Of a stretch of DNA of 64,000 nt, positions 55,152 through 64,000 are shown one piece after another. The stretch is taken from assembly GCF_016802725.1 (NCBI RefSeq), contig NC_052679.1, forward strand, positions 7,535,001-7,599,000, written 5' to 3'. This DNA comes from Solenopsis invicta. Taxonomy: Eukaryota; Arthropoda; Insecta; Hymenoptera; Formicidae. How positions within the stretch are numbered: position 1 is the first letter of the stretch; each line of letters opens with the position of its first letter. The translations under genes were made by a program, and so were the position numbers. The notes below the pieces were generated by a model. The model was given only the letters and a program-made list of their open reading frames with translations. It was not told the origin of the DNA and did no database searches.

Positions 55152-55812
55152 GTAATTATGAAGGAGACGGTCCTTCTCACCGATTTTAATAAAATTTTAC
55201 ATATTTGTTCATTTTGAAACATACATTAAGAATCTAAAAGAAAAAATCGTCGCTCTCAAGGGGATAAAAAGTTATAAAGTATTAAATAACGACGTTTGTG
55301 AGGTTAGGAAATCTGTCACACAGCAAAATTAATTATCGCACCTGAAAGTAAATGCTTAAAAGGGGGAGGGGCTTCGCCCCTCCCCCCGCCCCCCAAATCT
55401 AACCCAACCCAACCCGTATCCCAGTTTTAATTCAAAAATTGTTTTGCGTGGAAGTTGAAAACCCATGTGGCGGGGGGTTTTCAACTTCCACGCAAAACAA
55501 TTTTTGAATTAAAACTGGGACACGGGTTGGGTTGGGTTAGATTTGGGGGGGGGCGGGGGGAGGGGCGAAGCCCCTCCCCCTTTTAAGCATTTACTTTCAG
55601 GTGCAATAATTAAAAAATATATTCGGTCTCTCTATGCCGTCAGTGTGACAGATTTCCTAACCTCACAAACGTCGTTATTTAATACTTCATAACTTTTTAC
55701 CCGCTTGAGAGCGACGATTTTTTCTTTCAGATTCTTAATGTATGTTTCAAAATGAACAAATATGTAAAATTTTATCAAAATCAGTGAGAAGGACCGTCTC
55801 CTTCATAATTAC
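55152..55812. mobile_element. 661-bp near-perfect hairpin element, 10-bp target duplication
   Basis: The ends read GTAATTATGAAGGAGACGGT inward on both sides, and the arms of about 320 bp match almost throughout, up to a loop of roughly ten bases at about 55475-55485. CCGCCGCTCG occurs on both sides (55142-55151, 55813-55822). Long inverted repeats and a 9-10-bp duplication are as in Mutator-like elements, but there is no transposase. Inside are runs 'ccaaatctaacccaaccc' and a C-rich block. It splits the GC-rich leader region. Confidence 0.85.
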
Positions 55813-55822
55813 CCGCCGCTCG

Positions 55823-56132
55823 GCGAGGATAGCGCGTTTTTGATTATAGAAGGGCAAGCGATCTCAAGCGCCAGAAACTGTCGGGTCGTATCCCGCGTTG
55901 TCGATTCCGCCGAGGAAACGTGGACGGGCGGCTCCCCGGAAAGCCGCAAAGCCCTCGCGCACGTGCGCGAGTCGTGCCGCGGCCGTGAGCGCACGATCGT
56001 CGGGGCCTGATACGGTAGAGTCTCGCGTTAAGAAAGGTAGTTTCGTTCTCGATTATGATGAAGTCCTCGTCTTTCTCTCTTATATCGGCCTTAATTTTTC
56101 TGTGCTTGTAATTTTTCGTCTACTTGTACTCT
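55823..56132 (+). other. GC-rich leader, continued, up to an assembly gap
   Basis: This is the other side of the GC-rich host sequence interrupted by the hairpin element. 'gcgcacgtgcgcg' at about 55956 is a palindromic E-box-like site. A weak donor (AAAG|GTAG) lies at 56037. It becomes AT-rich just before the gap. Confidence 0.4.
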
Positions 56133-56232
56133 NNNNNNNNNNNNNNNNNNNNNNNNNNNNNNNNNNNNNNNNNNNNNNNNNNNNNNNNNNNNNNNNNNNN
56201 NNNNNNNNNNNNNNNNNNNNNNNNNNNNNNNN
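56133..56232. other. Assembly gap (100 N)
   Basis: Exactly 100 N, size arbitrary. Confidence 0.99.
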
Positions 56233-57240
56233 ATAGTGTATATAATATTGTATTTTTCTTAGTGTTGTATTTATTTAGTATTACTCGGGAAGTTTGAATC
56301 ACCAGGAAGCAATCCATTTTTTCGGACATTTTTTTTTTTAGAACAAACCTTGTACTAAAAACAATGTTTATTTTTGTTGTAACCTCTCTTCTTGAGATTT
56401 GTCAGTTTTTATATAACTTGATCAAATTTTAATAATAAGTTTATAATTAATGCATGCGTTAATTATAAACCGAATTCGTTATTAATCTGCTATTCCTGTC
56501 TATAAAATAGATAACTTATTTAATAAGATTTGTCTTTTTTATGTTGTTTCGGTAGGCAATAGAATCATTTGTTGTGATTCGAACGGTCGGATTCCAATCT
56601 CAGCGCGCGATTGGATAGCTAAATGGTTTATCAATTTCTCGAGTTCCGAAATTCCGATTTTTAGATGTTCTACTACATATAAGAACATAAAAAAAATTTT
56701 TTCTAATTTTTGAAAGTTCTTCTAAACTAGGATCCTTAAACATCTTTCTTAAATAACGTTGAATTTCATGGAATGGAGAATTTTAAAGTAATTTAATCTC
56801 AAACAAAAGAATTTTAAAAACCTATTTATAAGAATGATTGAAGTTTAATGAACATTTCGAAACTAAAATAAATTTTTTCATTTTTGCGAAAATATGTGAT
56901 ATTTATGAATTATCAGGGTATCCACTACTTAAAAAAAAAACCTTGCAAATCCTGAAAAGTTATGGATTTTATTTTATCTCATGTAAGCTTTAAGAATGTT
57001 GTTTAGGGTATACAAGTTAAAAATTATCAAAATTTAAAAATTGCAGACTTCTCAGGTTTATTTTTTTTCCCTAATGACCAACAAATAATTTTGGTCGTGA
57101 ATATACGATTTTTAACCCTGAAATCAGTTCTAAAGAAAAGAACAAAGTTTATCTTATAATATGAAAGGATAAATAAAATATTTATTAAGGATTGTTTTAG
57201 GATAAGAAAAATAAAACAATTTTAAGAAAAATAAATAATT
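56233..57240. other. AT-rich region with one CAGGGTATCC repeat copy
   Basis: A diverged copy of the 15145 repeat starts at about 56918. No gene supported. Confidence 0.45.
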
Positions 57241-57680
57241 TAAAAGACGAAGCAGTGATGCAGAAGGGGGAGCGAAGAGAGAAAGAGCAGAGAGATCTTT
57301 AGTTGAACTCGCGGCGGGATAGATGTACCGCGGCATATGGAAGAATAGGCGTTTCGTTTCCGTCGCTGTCATCGGCAATAAGTCAGTGAACGGGGAGCCA
57401 CTGCTAGGACGATCCTCATACGCGCGGCTTAAAATATCTCCCACCACGATTCCCCACAATTCCCGAGACACCACCCCTCGCCGTCGCCACCGTTGTCGCC
57501 ACTGCCGCCAGTGCCGCCGTCGCCATCATCAATCGCGCGTAACTTGTCGCAGAGCGCGCAGCCCGAAAAGTTTACTGCGTATTTACTGTACGTTATTGTT
57601 GCTCGTTAGTGGCAGATGGGATCGAGTCGACTCGCTCGTGTCTCTTGAAATCGTGCGAGAGTGAGCATCGTCGAGGTGAG

Positions 57681-58282
57681 ATGAGGTCCACATCGCACAT
57701 TCTTGAGGCTACTTCCTTGCGACGGGACGGTCGTGGAGACATGCTGATGCAACCGGTAAGTTCTCATTTACGATTGTCGTGGGAGGGGGGGGGGGGTAAA
57801 GTCGTGGCCCGATCGCAATTAACCGGTCCTAATTAACTTTGGCGATTCCTCCGATCACGTGCGCAGCTCGTGTGAAAATTTATTCCTCCATTAGATTGGT
57901 CGATACGACGTGAAGGAATGTCCTGTGTCGCGGAGAACGTAAATAAACACAATTTGTGAGCCGGTGGTATACAGAGGAATTTTCGCGACGAAGACGATTG
58001 ATCGAGCGGAGATAGTCGCTCGACGATTTCGAGATTCGAGAGTCGAAATTTCGCGAAAAGCTGTGGAATGTGTTTTCCGACCGCCTCCCTCCTCCTCTCT
58101 TCCTTCCCGTCATTCCTAAAGAATTTTTTTATTTTTATTTTTTTTTAATTCCACTAACACGCCACGCGCCGTGAACGCTTTGTTTTCCGTTCATGCCGCG
58201 TAGTCCGTCGATGTTTACACGGTTCGTGCCACAGGAGATTTTGCGAGATACATTCTATTTCCGAGGTAAGGCGAATTGACTG

Positions 58283-58334
<52 letters not shown>

Positions 58335-58956
58335 CCTTCCTCCCTCTCTTTCTCCCTCTCTGTTAACGATCGCTAGGATTTCGGAGGCAAGAATTGCGTG
58401 TATAATACGTGTATTCGAGACGGACGAGTCTTCCGTTTAGACCTGTAATGAATTGTTTGTGTCGTTAATAGCGGGTAATTTGCGAAATATCTGCTGTATC
58501 TAATTGAAAGTGAAAATCCGATAGACGTCGAGAGTTTTTATGGGGAATTGATAGTTTTCTTGAGCTCTCTGAAGCGTTAGATCCGGTAAGTGCTTTGGAA
58601 AACGCGTGATTTTCTAGGAATTCTAGTTTTCGATGCAAAGTGGATTTGTACACTCGTAGAAGGAAATGCGTTATCGAACTACGATGAAATTATTTTTGTG
58701 GAGAAATTCAGTTTTACGACGCATCGTGTTGAATTTCTATTCATATATTCGTCTTACGCAGCACGTGTTATTTTTACTAATTGTCACGCAGAACAGTAAT
58801 CGATAAATCTGTGGTTTTTTGCAGTCTGACATCACACTGGTGAGCGACGAGACCAACAAGACAGATGTCGGATTTGACTGCGTTGCACTGATGTATCGTC
58901 AGAATGCTACGCAGAGTCGGGAACGTAACAAGCTGCTACTATACTGAACCAAATCT
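57681..58956 (+). CDS. Two spliced exons, possible 65-residue peptide or leader ORF
   Basis: A CpG-rich region (57300-57755) contains an ATG at 57681 that opens 25 codons (MRSTSHILEATSLRR, later DMLMQP) to the donor CCG|GTAAGT at 57755. An acceptor TTTTTTGCAG ends at 58824, and exon 2 continues in frame with SDITLVSDETNKTDVGFD, CVALMYRQ and so on to a TGA at 58945-58947, followed by a donor TCT|GTAAGT at 58956. A stop before a donor and the CpG context suggest 5' leader exons of a gene lying beyond the window or in an unseen frame, with an upstream ORF. The peptide itself matches nothing I know. Confidence 0.4.
57770..58824 (+). other. Intron between the leader exons, with CT microsatellite
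   Basis: A G run at about 57784-57797 and a (CT)n tract at about 58284-58328 lie inside. An alternative donor 'ccgag|gtaagg' at 58264 suggests an alternative first exon at about 58190-58264. Confidence 0.45.
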
Positions 58957-59103
58957 GTAAGTACAATAAAAATATTTATTGAACTAATGAAAAAATTTAT
59001 TAAAATTGGTCCAACGACGTGTTGTTTTATTATTATAATGGTTTAGACTTTATAAAAGAATGATTTGAGTTATTAAATTATTACTAAAATTTATTGTAAT
59101 GAT

Positions 59104-59463
59104 TATGTTAATTGAAAAAATCTTCCATGAATTTATTATGATAATAAGAATTTTATTGAGTCATTGAGTAATGTAATTGAGTCATGCACTGTATTTTATT
59201 AATATTAGTAATCATGTAATCGTCAATTTAATGAATTATTTCATTATTTTATGATCACGTTTATTGATATTATAAAATGATATGATTGACTTAGCGTTGT
59301 ATTAATAAATTCTTCCGTAGATTTATTGAAAAGTTTTATTAAATCAATGAACAATCTAATTGAGAAATATATTGTACATATTAGTATTAATAAATATATT
59401 TATTAATTTCATGAATTATTTTATTAAATTATAATTATGTTTATTGATATTATAAAATGATAT
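59104..59463 (+). repeat. 180-bp tandem duplication
   Basis: 'ttattgatattataaaatga' and 'atgaattattt(t/c)att' recur at exactly 180 bp (59261 and 59441; 59231 and 59411), with a weaker match of the 'cttcc.t.gatttatt' part (59123, 59310). Two diverged units, very AT-rich. Confidence 0.65.
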
Positions 59464-59470
59464 TTGTTTC

Positions 59471-59622
59471 TCAGAGAAATTTATTTCTTAAGTATTAAAT
59501 TGATTAGTGATTAATTATTTATTTTAAGTACTAAAAGCATTGTTGTTAGTGTTTTTAATACTTAAAATAAAAAATTAACTAACCAATTTAATACTTGGAG
59601 TAATAATTTTTTTCTAAGGGGA
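59471..59622. repeat. Palindromic MITE-like repeat
   Basis: The left half 'aagtattaaattgattagt' is inverted in the right half as 'actaaccaatttaatactt', and 'attttaagtact' as 'aatacttaaaat'. The arms are about 65 bp and meet almost without a loop. 59623-60300 is AT-rich with many 'tacatgt' words but no gene. Confidence 0.6.
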
Positions 59623-60309
59623 GTATGGTATTATGATAATTAATTTTACTAAAAATTTATTAAAAGTATACATAAAATTGTTAAATCTGTTATTTATTAG
59701 TTTCTTAACAGATTTATTACTTAACTAAATTATTACAAAATTTAGTAATATGGTGACAAATCAAAATTTACAATTTTATATCAACAAGCATGGTTAAATA
59801 TTTAAATTAGATATCCAGTTAATAAATACAATTTTATTAATATTAAATGTATTTTTGTTTAAGCAAGTACTGTTACTAATAGCACTAATCCATCTGTGAA
59901 CAATTTTAACTAATAATTCTATTTATTTTCAAAAATAAATCGAATTGTTCAAAATTAAATTAAAAATAGAAGTTAAATAAAGATGACTGTTCAAAAACTG
60001 ATATTTAGATTAAAGTAGAAACGCAAAATAAGAATTTTTATTCCAAAAGAATTTTATTAAATGTATTATGCTGAATGCACATGTGTATTACATTATTATA
60101 CATGTTTACGCATGTAAGTTTTACATGTATAGATAATATTGCACATGTTTTACATAATATTATATAAAAAAATACGTGTGTATTACATGTTTTATACATT
60201 ATATAAGAAAGTAAAATACGGTTAATATTTTTATACAACTTTAAGATTTTTTATTAATACGTGAACTTTAGAAAAGGAATTATTAGATTTAATTTTAAAA
60301 AAATTTGAT

Positions 60310-63292
60310 TCAATAAAACTCTAAAACATTGAACTTTCAATCGGATAACTTAAATTAAATACATGAAAAATTTTAAATACTTTGTCAACTGCCCTGAGAA
60401 AGTTATTAAAGGAATATTTAACATCGTCGAAATACACGTAAATGTTTGTTATTCTCGATATATTTTCGAGACAACACACAAAATAAAGGATTGAATAGAT
60501 TCTTTCCAACTTTTTAGGTGCATAAGATGATTCTCTATTTCTTGGTAAGATTTGCCAACATAAACAAAAGATTTCTGATAATCTCTAATAATAAACTTTG
60601 TGGTACTTTCTTTGCCAGTTGAATCTTTTTTCACAATTTTTTTGGTTGGAACGGAAGTAACCGTGGAGACTCCAGAAAACTCGCATCACGACCATCTGTA
60701 CGAATCAAGTCAAACAGATAAAAAACTCTTACAAGTGATAAAGTAATATATATTTGACAGATTAATAATAAGTTATTCCAAATTTCTAAAATTTCTTACA
60801 AAATGACATAACTTACTTTCAGGAAGTATTAACAATTCCTCGTTTAATATTTGTAGATATGCTTTTATCGATTTATCTTTCATGTGATTGTCATTGCATA
60901 AAAACGATATAAGATTATTTAAGTAAGTCTCCCACTTAATAGACCTTTTCCCGTATCAAATAAGAAATTAAAATCCATGTCAATCTGTTGTAACATTGTA
61001 AAAATCAAATTGTATATCAGTTTAAAATTTTTATTCAATATTCAATAATTTAGCAATCTAAAGCCGGATGGTCTTTTATAGAATGGCCACTTCTCAAAAA
61101 TAGCTGCCGTGTTTGCAAGACTATTTATTTCTTTTAATCTATATTGGCCACATGCTTTCCAACAGTTGTCAAATTCTTCCGATGTGAGGTTATCAAATTT
61201 GAGTGTATTAATGCAACTTTCCGCATCGTTTTCTGGAATTAAGAAATTAAATATTAATTGAAGGAAAGTTACCAATACTTGCATACTACTTTGTTTTTAG
61301 GTAATATTTCTTAAACAAAAACTAAAAATAAAACTATAAAACTTTAAAAACATGTTTACAAACTGAAATGTATTTTGTATTAAATAGTATAACAGTTTTT
61401 ACTGTTTTGTTCTCTGTAATAATTAATGTTTGGCAACATAATTGACAAAAAAAGCGTCTGAAGAATTAGGCCCCAAAACTGGCACAGTAGCCAGTAATGT
61501 AACAGCAGATGTTAATGTTTAAGCAAAATATGTGCTTACCAAATATTTTGTGATGATCCCGTTGAATTACGTTAGAATTTTTTGTTTTCATTAGCAAAAT
61601 ATGTTTCCCAACTGATGCTTTAAGAGAAGATTTTAAATTAGAATATTTATTGTATAACTTTCCACGTTTACATGTTCGATAATATTCCTATAAAAATAAG
61701 TTTTATAAAGTAAATATCTAAGGTATTGTATTTACTGATCTTCAGTGATTAATTTGATCCCATCTAGTCACCACTTACTTTATTAAACATTTTCATTCGA
61801 TAAAATTTAAAAGTATAAAAATTATTTACACAAAAAAGATAATTAAATCACAATCATAATAAAATTTTATAAATATAATTAAAAAATATAAATTAAAATT
61901 ATAAAAGTATAACTTTTCCAATAAATAATATAGTTTATAAGATTTTATATTTATGATAATAATTTATATTTTATGTCTTTATGCACGTAATTTTCAACAT
62001 TTATAGGATTTAAAATTTTATTTTATTTTTAATTAAAAATTGTTAATTTTATTTCTCTAATTTATTTATTGTACAGTTTACGTGCAGAAATGAAATGAAG
62101 AAAACTATTGTTGCTGTAACTTAATCCAAATAATGTTTCAATTACTGTCTCTTTTTATTAAAAAAAATAAAAATGTTTAACTAGATCAAGTCAAATTAAT
62201 CATTTTGTCACATAAATATTATTTTTTTCTACATCTCAAATAAACTTACTAATTTTTCAGTAGGAAATCTTTATATTTCTTTTTCAAGTTTATAACTTGT
62301 TATCATCGACATCTTAATATTATTTTCATCGAAGTAATGAGCACAAGTACTGATCAACAATGATTTTTGTTCATCTTCAAAGTTTCCATATTTTTTATAG
62401 AATTCTACTAACATGACACCTTTTGGAGTTTTATTTAAAATAGGTGATAATGTTATTATACTTTTCTCATCTGGAGTTAACATCTTCATATAAGGTGAAA
62501 CACGAAATGATCGAGATGTCGAAGGCACAGATATACTTGATGAAGATGGAGATGATGGTCTAGTTAAGTTGGAAAAATTCTTGTTTGATGTTACCAGAGG
62601 AAGATTTAAACAATATCTCTAATGCTCTAAGTTATCTTCAAATAATATTTGAGTAGCAAGATCGAATGGTTTTAGAAATTTCTCAATATGATACCGTTTC
62701 ATGATTTTGTGTATTCACCTAAAACAGAAGAGTATATTTTACATTGAAATATAGATGTATAAACATTTACTTAGTAGATGATCCACTAATTCTTCTTGAT
62801 TCCAACTTCGAAGAAGCAACCTTAATTCTTCCTTGTCTGTTTTTATCCATTTGAATTAAATTTGGTGGTAAAATTAATTCATTTGGAGAACTCAAGTTTT
62901 CGAACATTAGATCATCAGTTCTATCGCGAGAATGTTGCAAATTTTTGTTCTGAATTTGATCGGGAGGGTTCCAGTTGCGCACAGACCCAATTGGACACCA
63001 CCAATTATAGCGGCCGATGCCTAGAGTATTTCCGTTGGTTGGGTTAAATTAGATTACGTGATTGGTGGTGTCCGATCGGGTCTGTGCGCATCTGGGACTT
63101 TCCCATTTAATCCATTTGTGAATCTACTGTAATGGCTGTCAATTTTGAAGCGTAATTTTCAAAAACTTCAGGTAACTCGTACTGATATATGTTTTCAGAT
63201 GACGAAGTAGTAAAATTTATGTTTCTGACTTCAGATACTGATAAATTGTCATTAATAGTGTCCATTCCTGCAGTGTAGTTTCTTAAGATCAA
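60310..63292 (-). pseudogene. Multi-exon gene of an unnamed insect family, broken
   Basis: Exons on the minus strand: 63292-62767 (NDNLSVSEVRNINF ... SSKLESRRISGSSTK, donor GTAAATG), about 62706-62250 (HIEKFLKPFDLATQ, stop, SRSFRVSPYMKMLTPDEKS, STCAHYFDENNIKMSM, stop, FPTEKL, donor GTAAGT), 61687-61540 (EYYRTCKRGKLYNKYSNLK), 61232-61042 (NDAESCINTLKFDNLT, WPFYKRPSGFRLL), then ETYLNNLISFLC (about 60920), FIIRDYQKSFVYVGKSYQE (60634-60449) and VYFDDVKYSFNNFLRAVDKVF with HVFNLSYPIESSMF (about 60430-60321). From memory this resembles an uncharacterised, often multicopy family (annotated SAMD3-like in some animals). At least four stops or frameshifts and a MITE in exon 1 make it a pseudogene. Confidence 0.6.
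62976..63090. mobile_element. 115-bp MITE inside an exon
   Basis: TGCGCACAGACCCAATTGG at the left and, inverted, TGCGCACAGACCCGATCGG at the right; the inverted repeat extends over about 30 bp through 'acaccaccaat'. The short middle has no coding role. It sits between codons of the preceding pseudogene's first exon. No clear target duplication is visible. Confidence 0.7.
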
Positions 63293-63814
63293 GGTTTATG
63301 GATAATACATTATCAATCAATTGTTTTATAATACACAGAAAAATATCATTCTATTGCTAAGAAAAGCAATTACTCAATTTACTTTTCTTCTTTTGTAACA
63401 ACATTATCTTTAACAAAGAATATTTTCTAGATGATAATCTTAAAATATACTTGTCATAAATTTCAGAAAAACTTATTGACATATTCTTAAAATAAGCATT
63501 AATATTCTTTTGAAGAATATTATAAAATTATGTGAAAGAAAAGTCAAAATAATAAACAAATTGAATTTTTGTTTTAAGTTAATATTCTTGATTGAGGTAA
63601 TAAATTACTAAAATTCAGAATACATTTTAAACAAATGTAATGTTTGTGATGATAGATTTGCGGCTATATAAACTTAAATACTTGAAATACTGAAATATTT
63701 GAAATAACTAATATTTATTTAAATATAGCATGTATTTTTTTGTGTGCAGTGACAGATGTACGCAACGTTTGATCGCACTTAAAATATAAACAAAGTTATA
63801 TATGCCTTTAACGA
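63293..63814. other. AT-rich region without recognised features
   Basis: Upstream of the pseudogene. No promoter or further exon could be assigned. Confidence 0.45.
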
Positions 63815-64000
63815 AGAATTTCTTCACATTTAGATGCAAGTTACAATCATTTATTATTAATTTAATTTTCAATTTAATATTACTAATTCTCATTCAACTT
63901 AGAATTGTATTATAACCGAAAAATCCATTGGGCATGCAATTTTTTGAACTTAAAAAAATACATAAAATTACACAATAAAATCAGCATTAAAATCTGCTAT
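63815..64000 (+). repeat. Diverged arm of the 38-kb foldback family
   Basis: 'aatttcttcaca', 'tagatgcaa', 'aatattactaattctcattcaac', 'ataaccgaaaa' and 'cataaaattacacaataaa' follow each other in the same order and spacing as in the right arm at 38870-39090. The copy runs off the window edge. Confidence 0.6.

Noticed and set aside
54412..55222. Overlapping open frames on both strands in the GC-rich block
   Set aside because: All six frames are rather open because TA-containing stops are scarce. The sequences are Arg-rich and resemble nothing, and a noncoding first exon explains the composition better.
55430..55545. Telomere-like repeats in the hairpin element (aacccaaccc)
   Set aside because: Insect telomeres are TTAGG-type. 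These are three CCCAA units within a transposon and have no tandem array.

Overview
The window looks like an insect nuclear genome, most probably a hymenopteran and, by inference, an ant. It is AT-rich, has 100-base scaffold gaps at 1559-1658, 8281-8380 and 56133-56232, carries no bacterial-style operons, and consists mostly of decayed and nested transposable elements (TEs). Host-gene material is limited to exon-sized, broken or 5'-end pieces. No intact, confidently named host gene is complete here.

Left part (1-19.9 kb). An inverted plus tandem repeat (379-1320) is followed by a frameshifted, strongly purine-rich LINE (about 1790-6328). A GC-richer block (6405-8232) carries a TATA box, three hairpin-like repeats and a splice donor and may be a long LTR or a promoter. 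A minus-strand Ty3/gypsy element (about 8640-13616) follows; it has gag, protease-RT-RNase H, integrase, a tRNA-Pro-type primer site and one LTR. Next come a second LINE fragment whose reading frame is split by a solo LTR, a 72-bp tandem repeat, a Cys-rich fragment and a 5'-truncated Penelope-like element with YVDD and GIY-YIG remnants.

Middle (19.9-39.2 kb). A second, more decayed gypsy element keeps both LTRs (19896-25177). Next are a solo LTR and a TTAA-flanked Kolobok-like DNA transposon (26614-29392) with a nearly complete transposase. An LTR is split by a transposon with roughly 480-bp terminal inverted repeats (30323-32686). Then comes a nested stack: an older ZMYM-type hAT remnant was interrupted by a younger hAT with a perfect 8-bp target duplication (33612-36223) and by another solo LTR. 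A Tc1-like fragment is split by a foldback element whose loop looks like a tRNA (38480-39154).

Right part (39.2-64 kb). AT-rich sequence with MITEs is punctuated by broken host-gene pieces: a coiled-coil gene, a secreted protein, a PP2C phosphatase exon, the 3' exons of TRM6 and the first coding exon of NPRL3. A GC-rich promoter/first-exon region on the plus strand is interrupted by a nearly perfect 661-bp hairpin element with a 10-bp target duplication. Two further spliced exons could encode a 65-residue peptide or be leader exons. The window ends with a minus-strand, multi-exon pseudogene containing a 115-bp MITE, and with a second, diverged arm of the 38-kb foldback family.

The elements can be ordered in time from the nesting: LINE and ZMYM-type hAT first, then the LTR elements and the second hAT, then the MITEs and foldback elements. 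All family names come from motifs read by eye; no database search was run.
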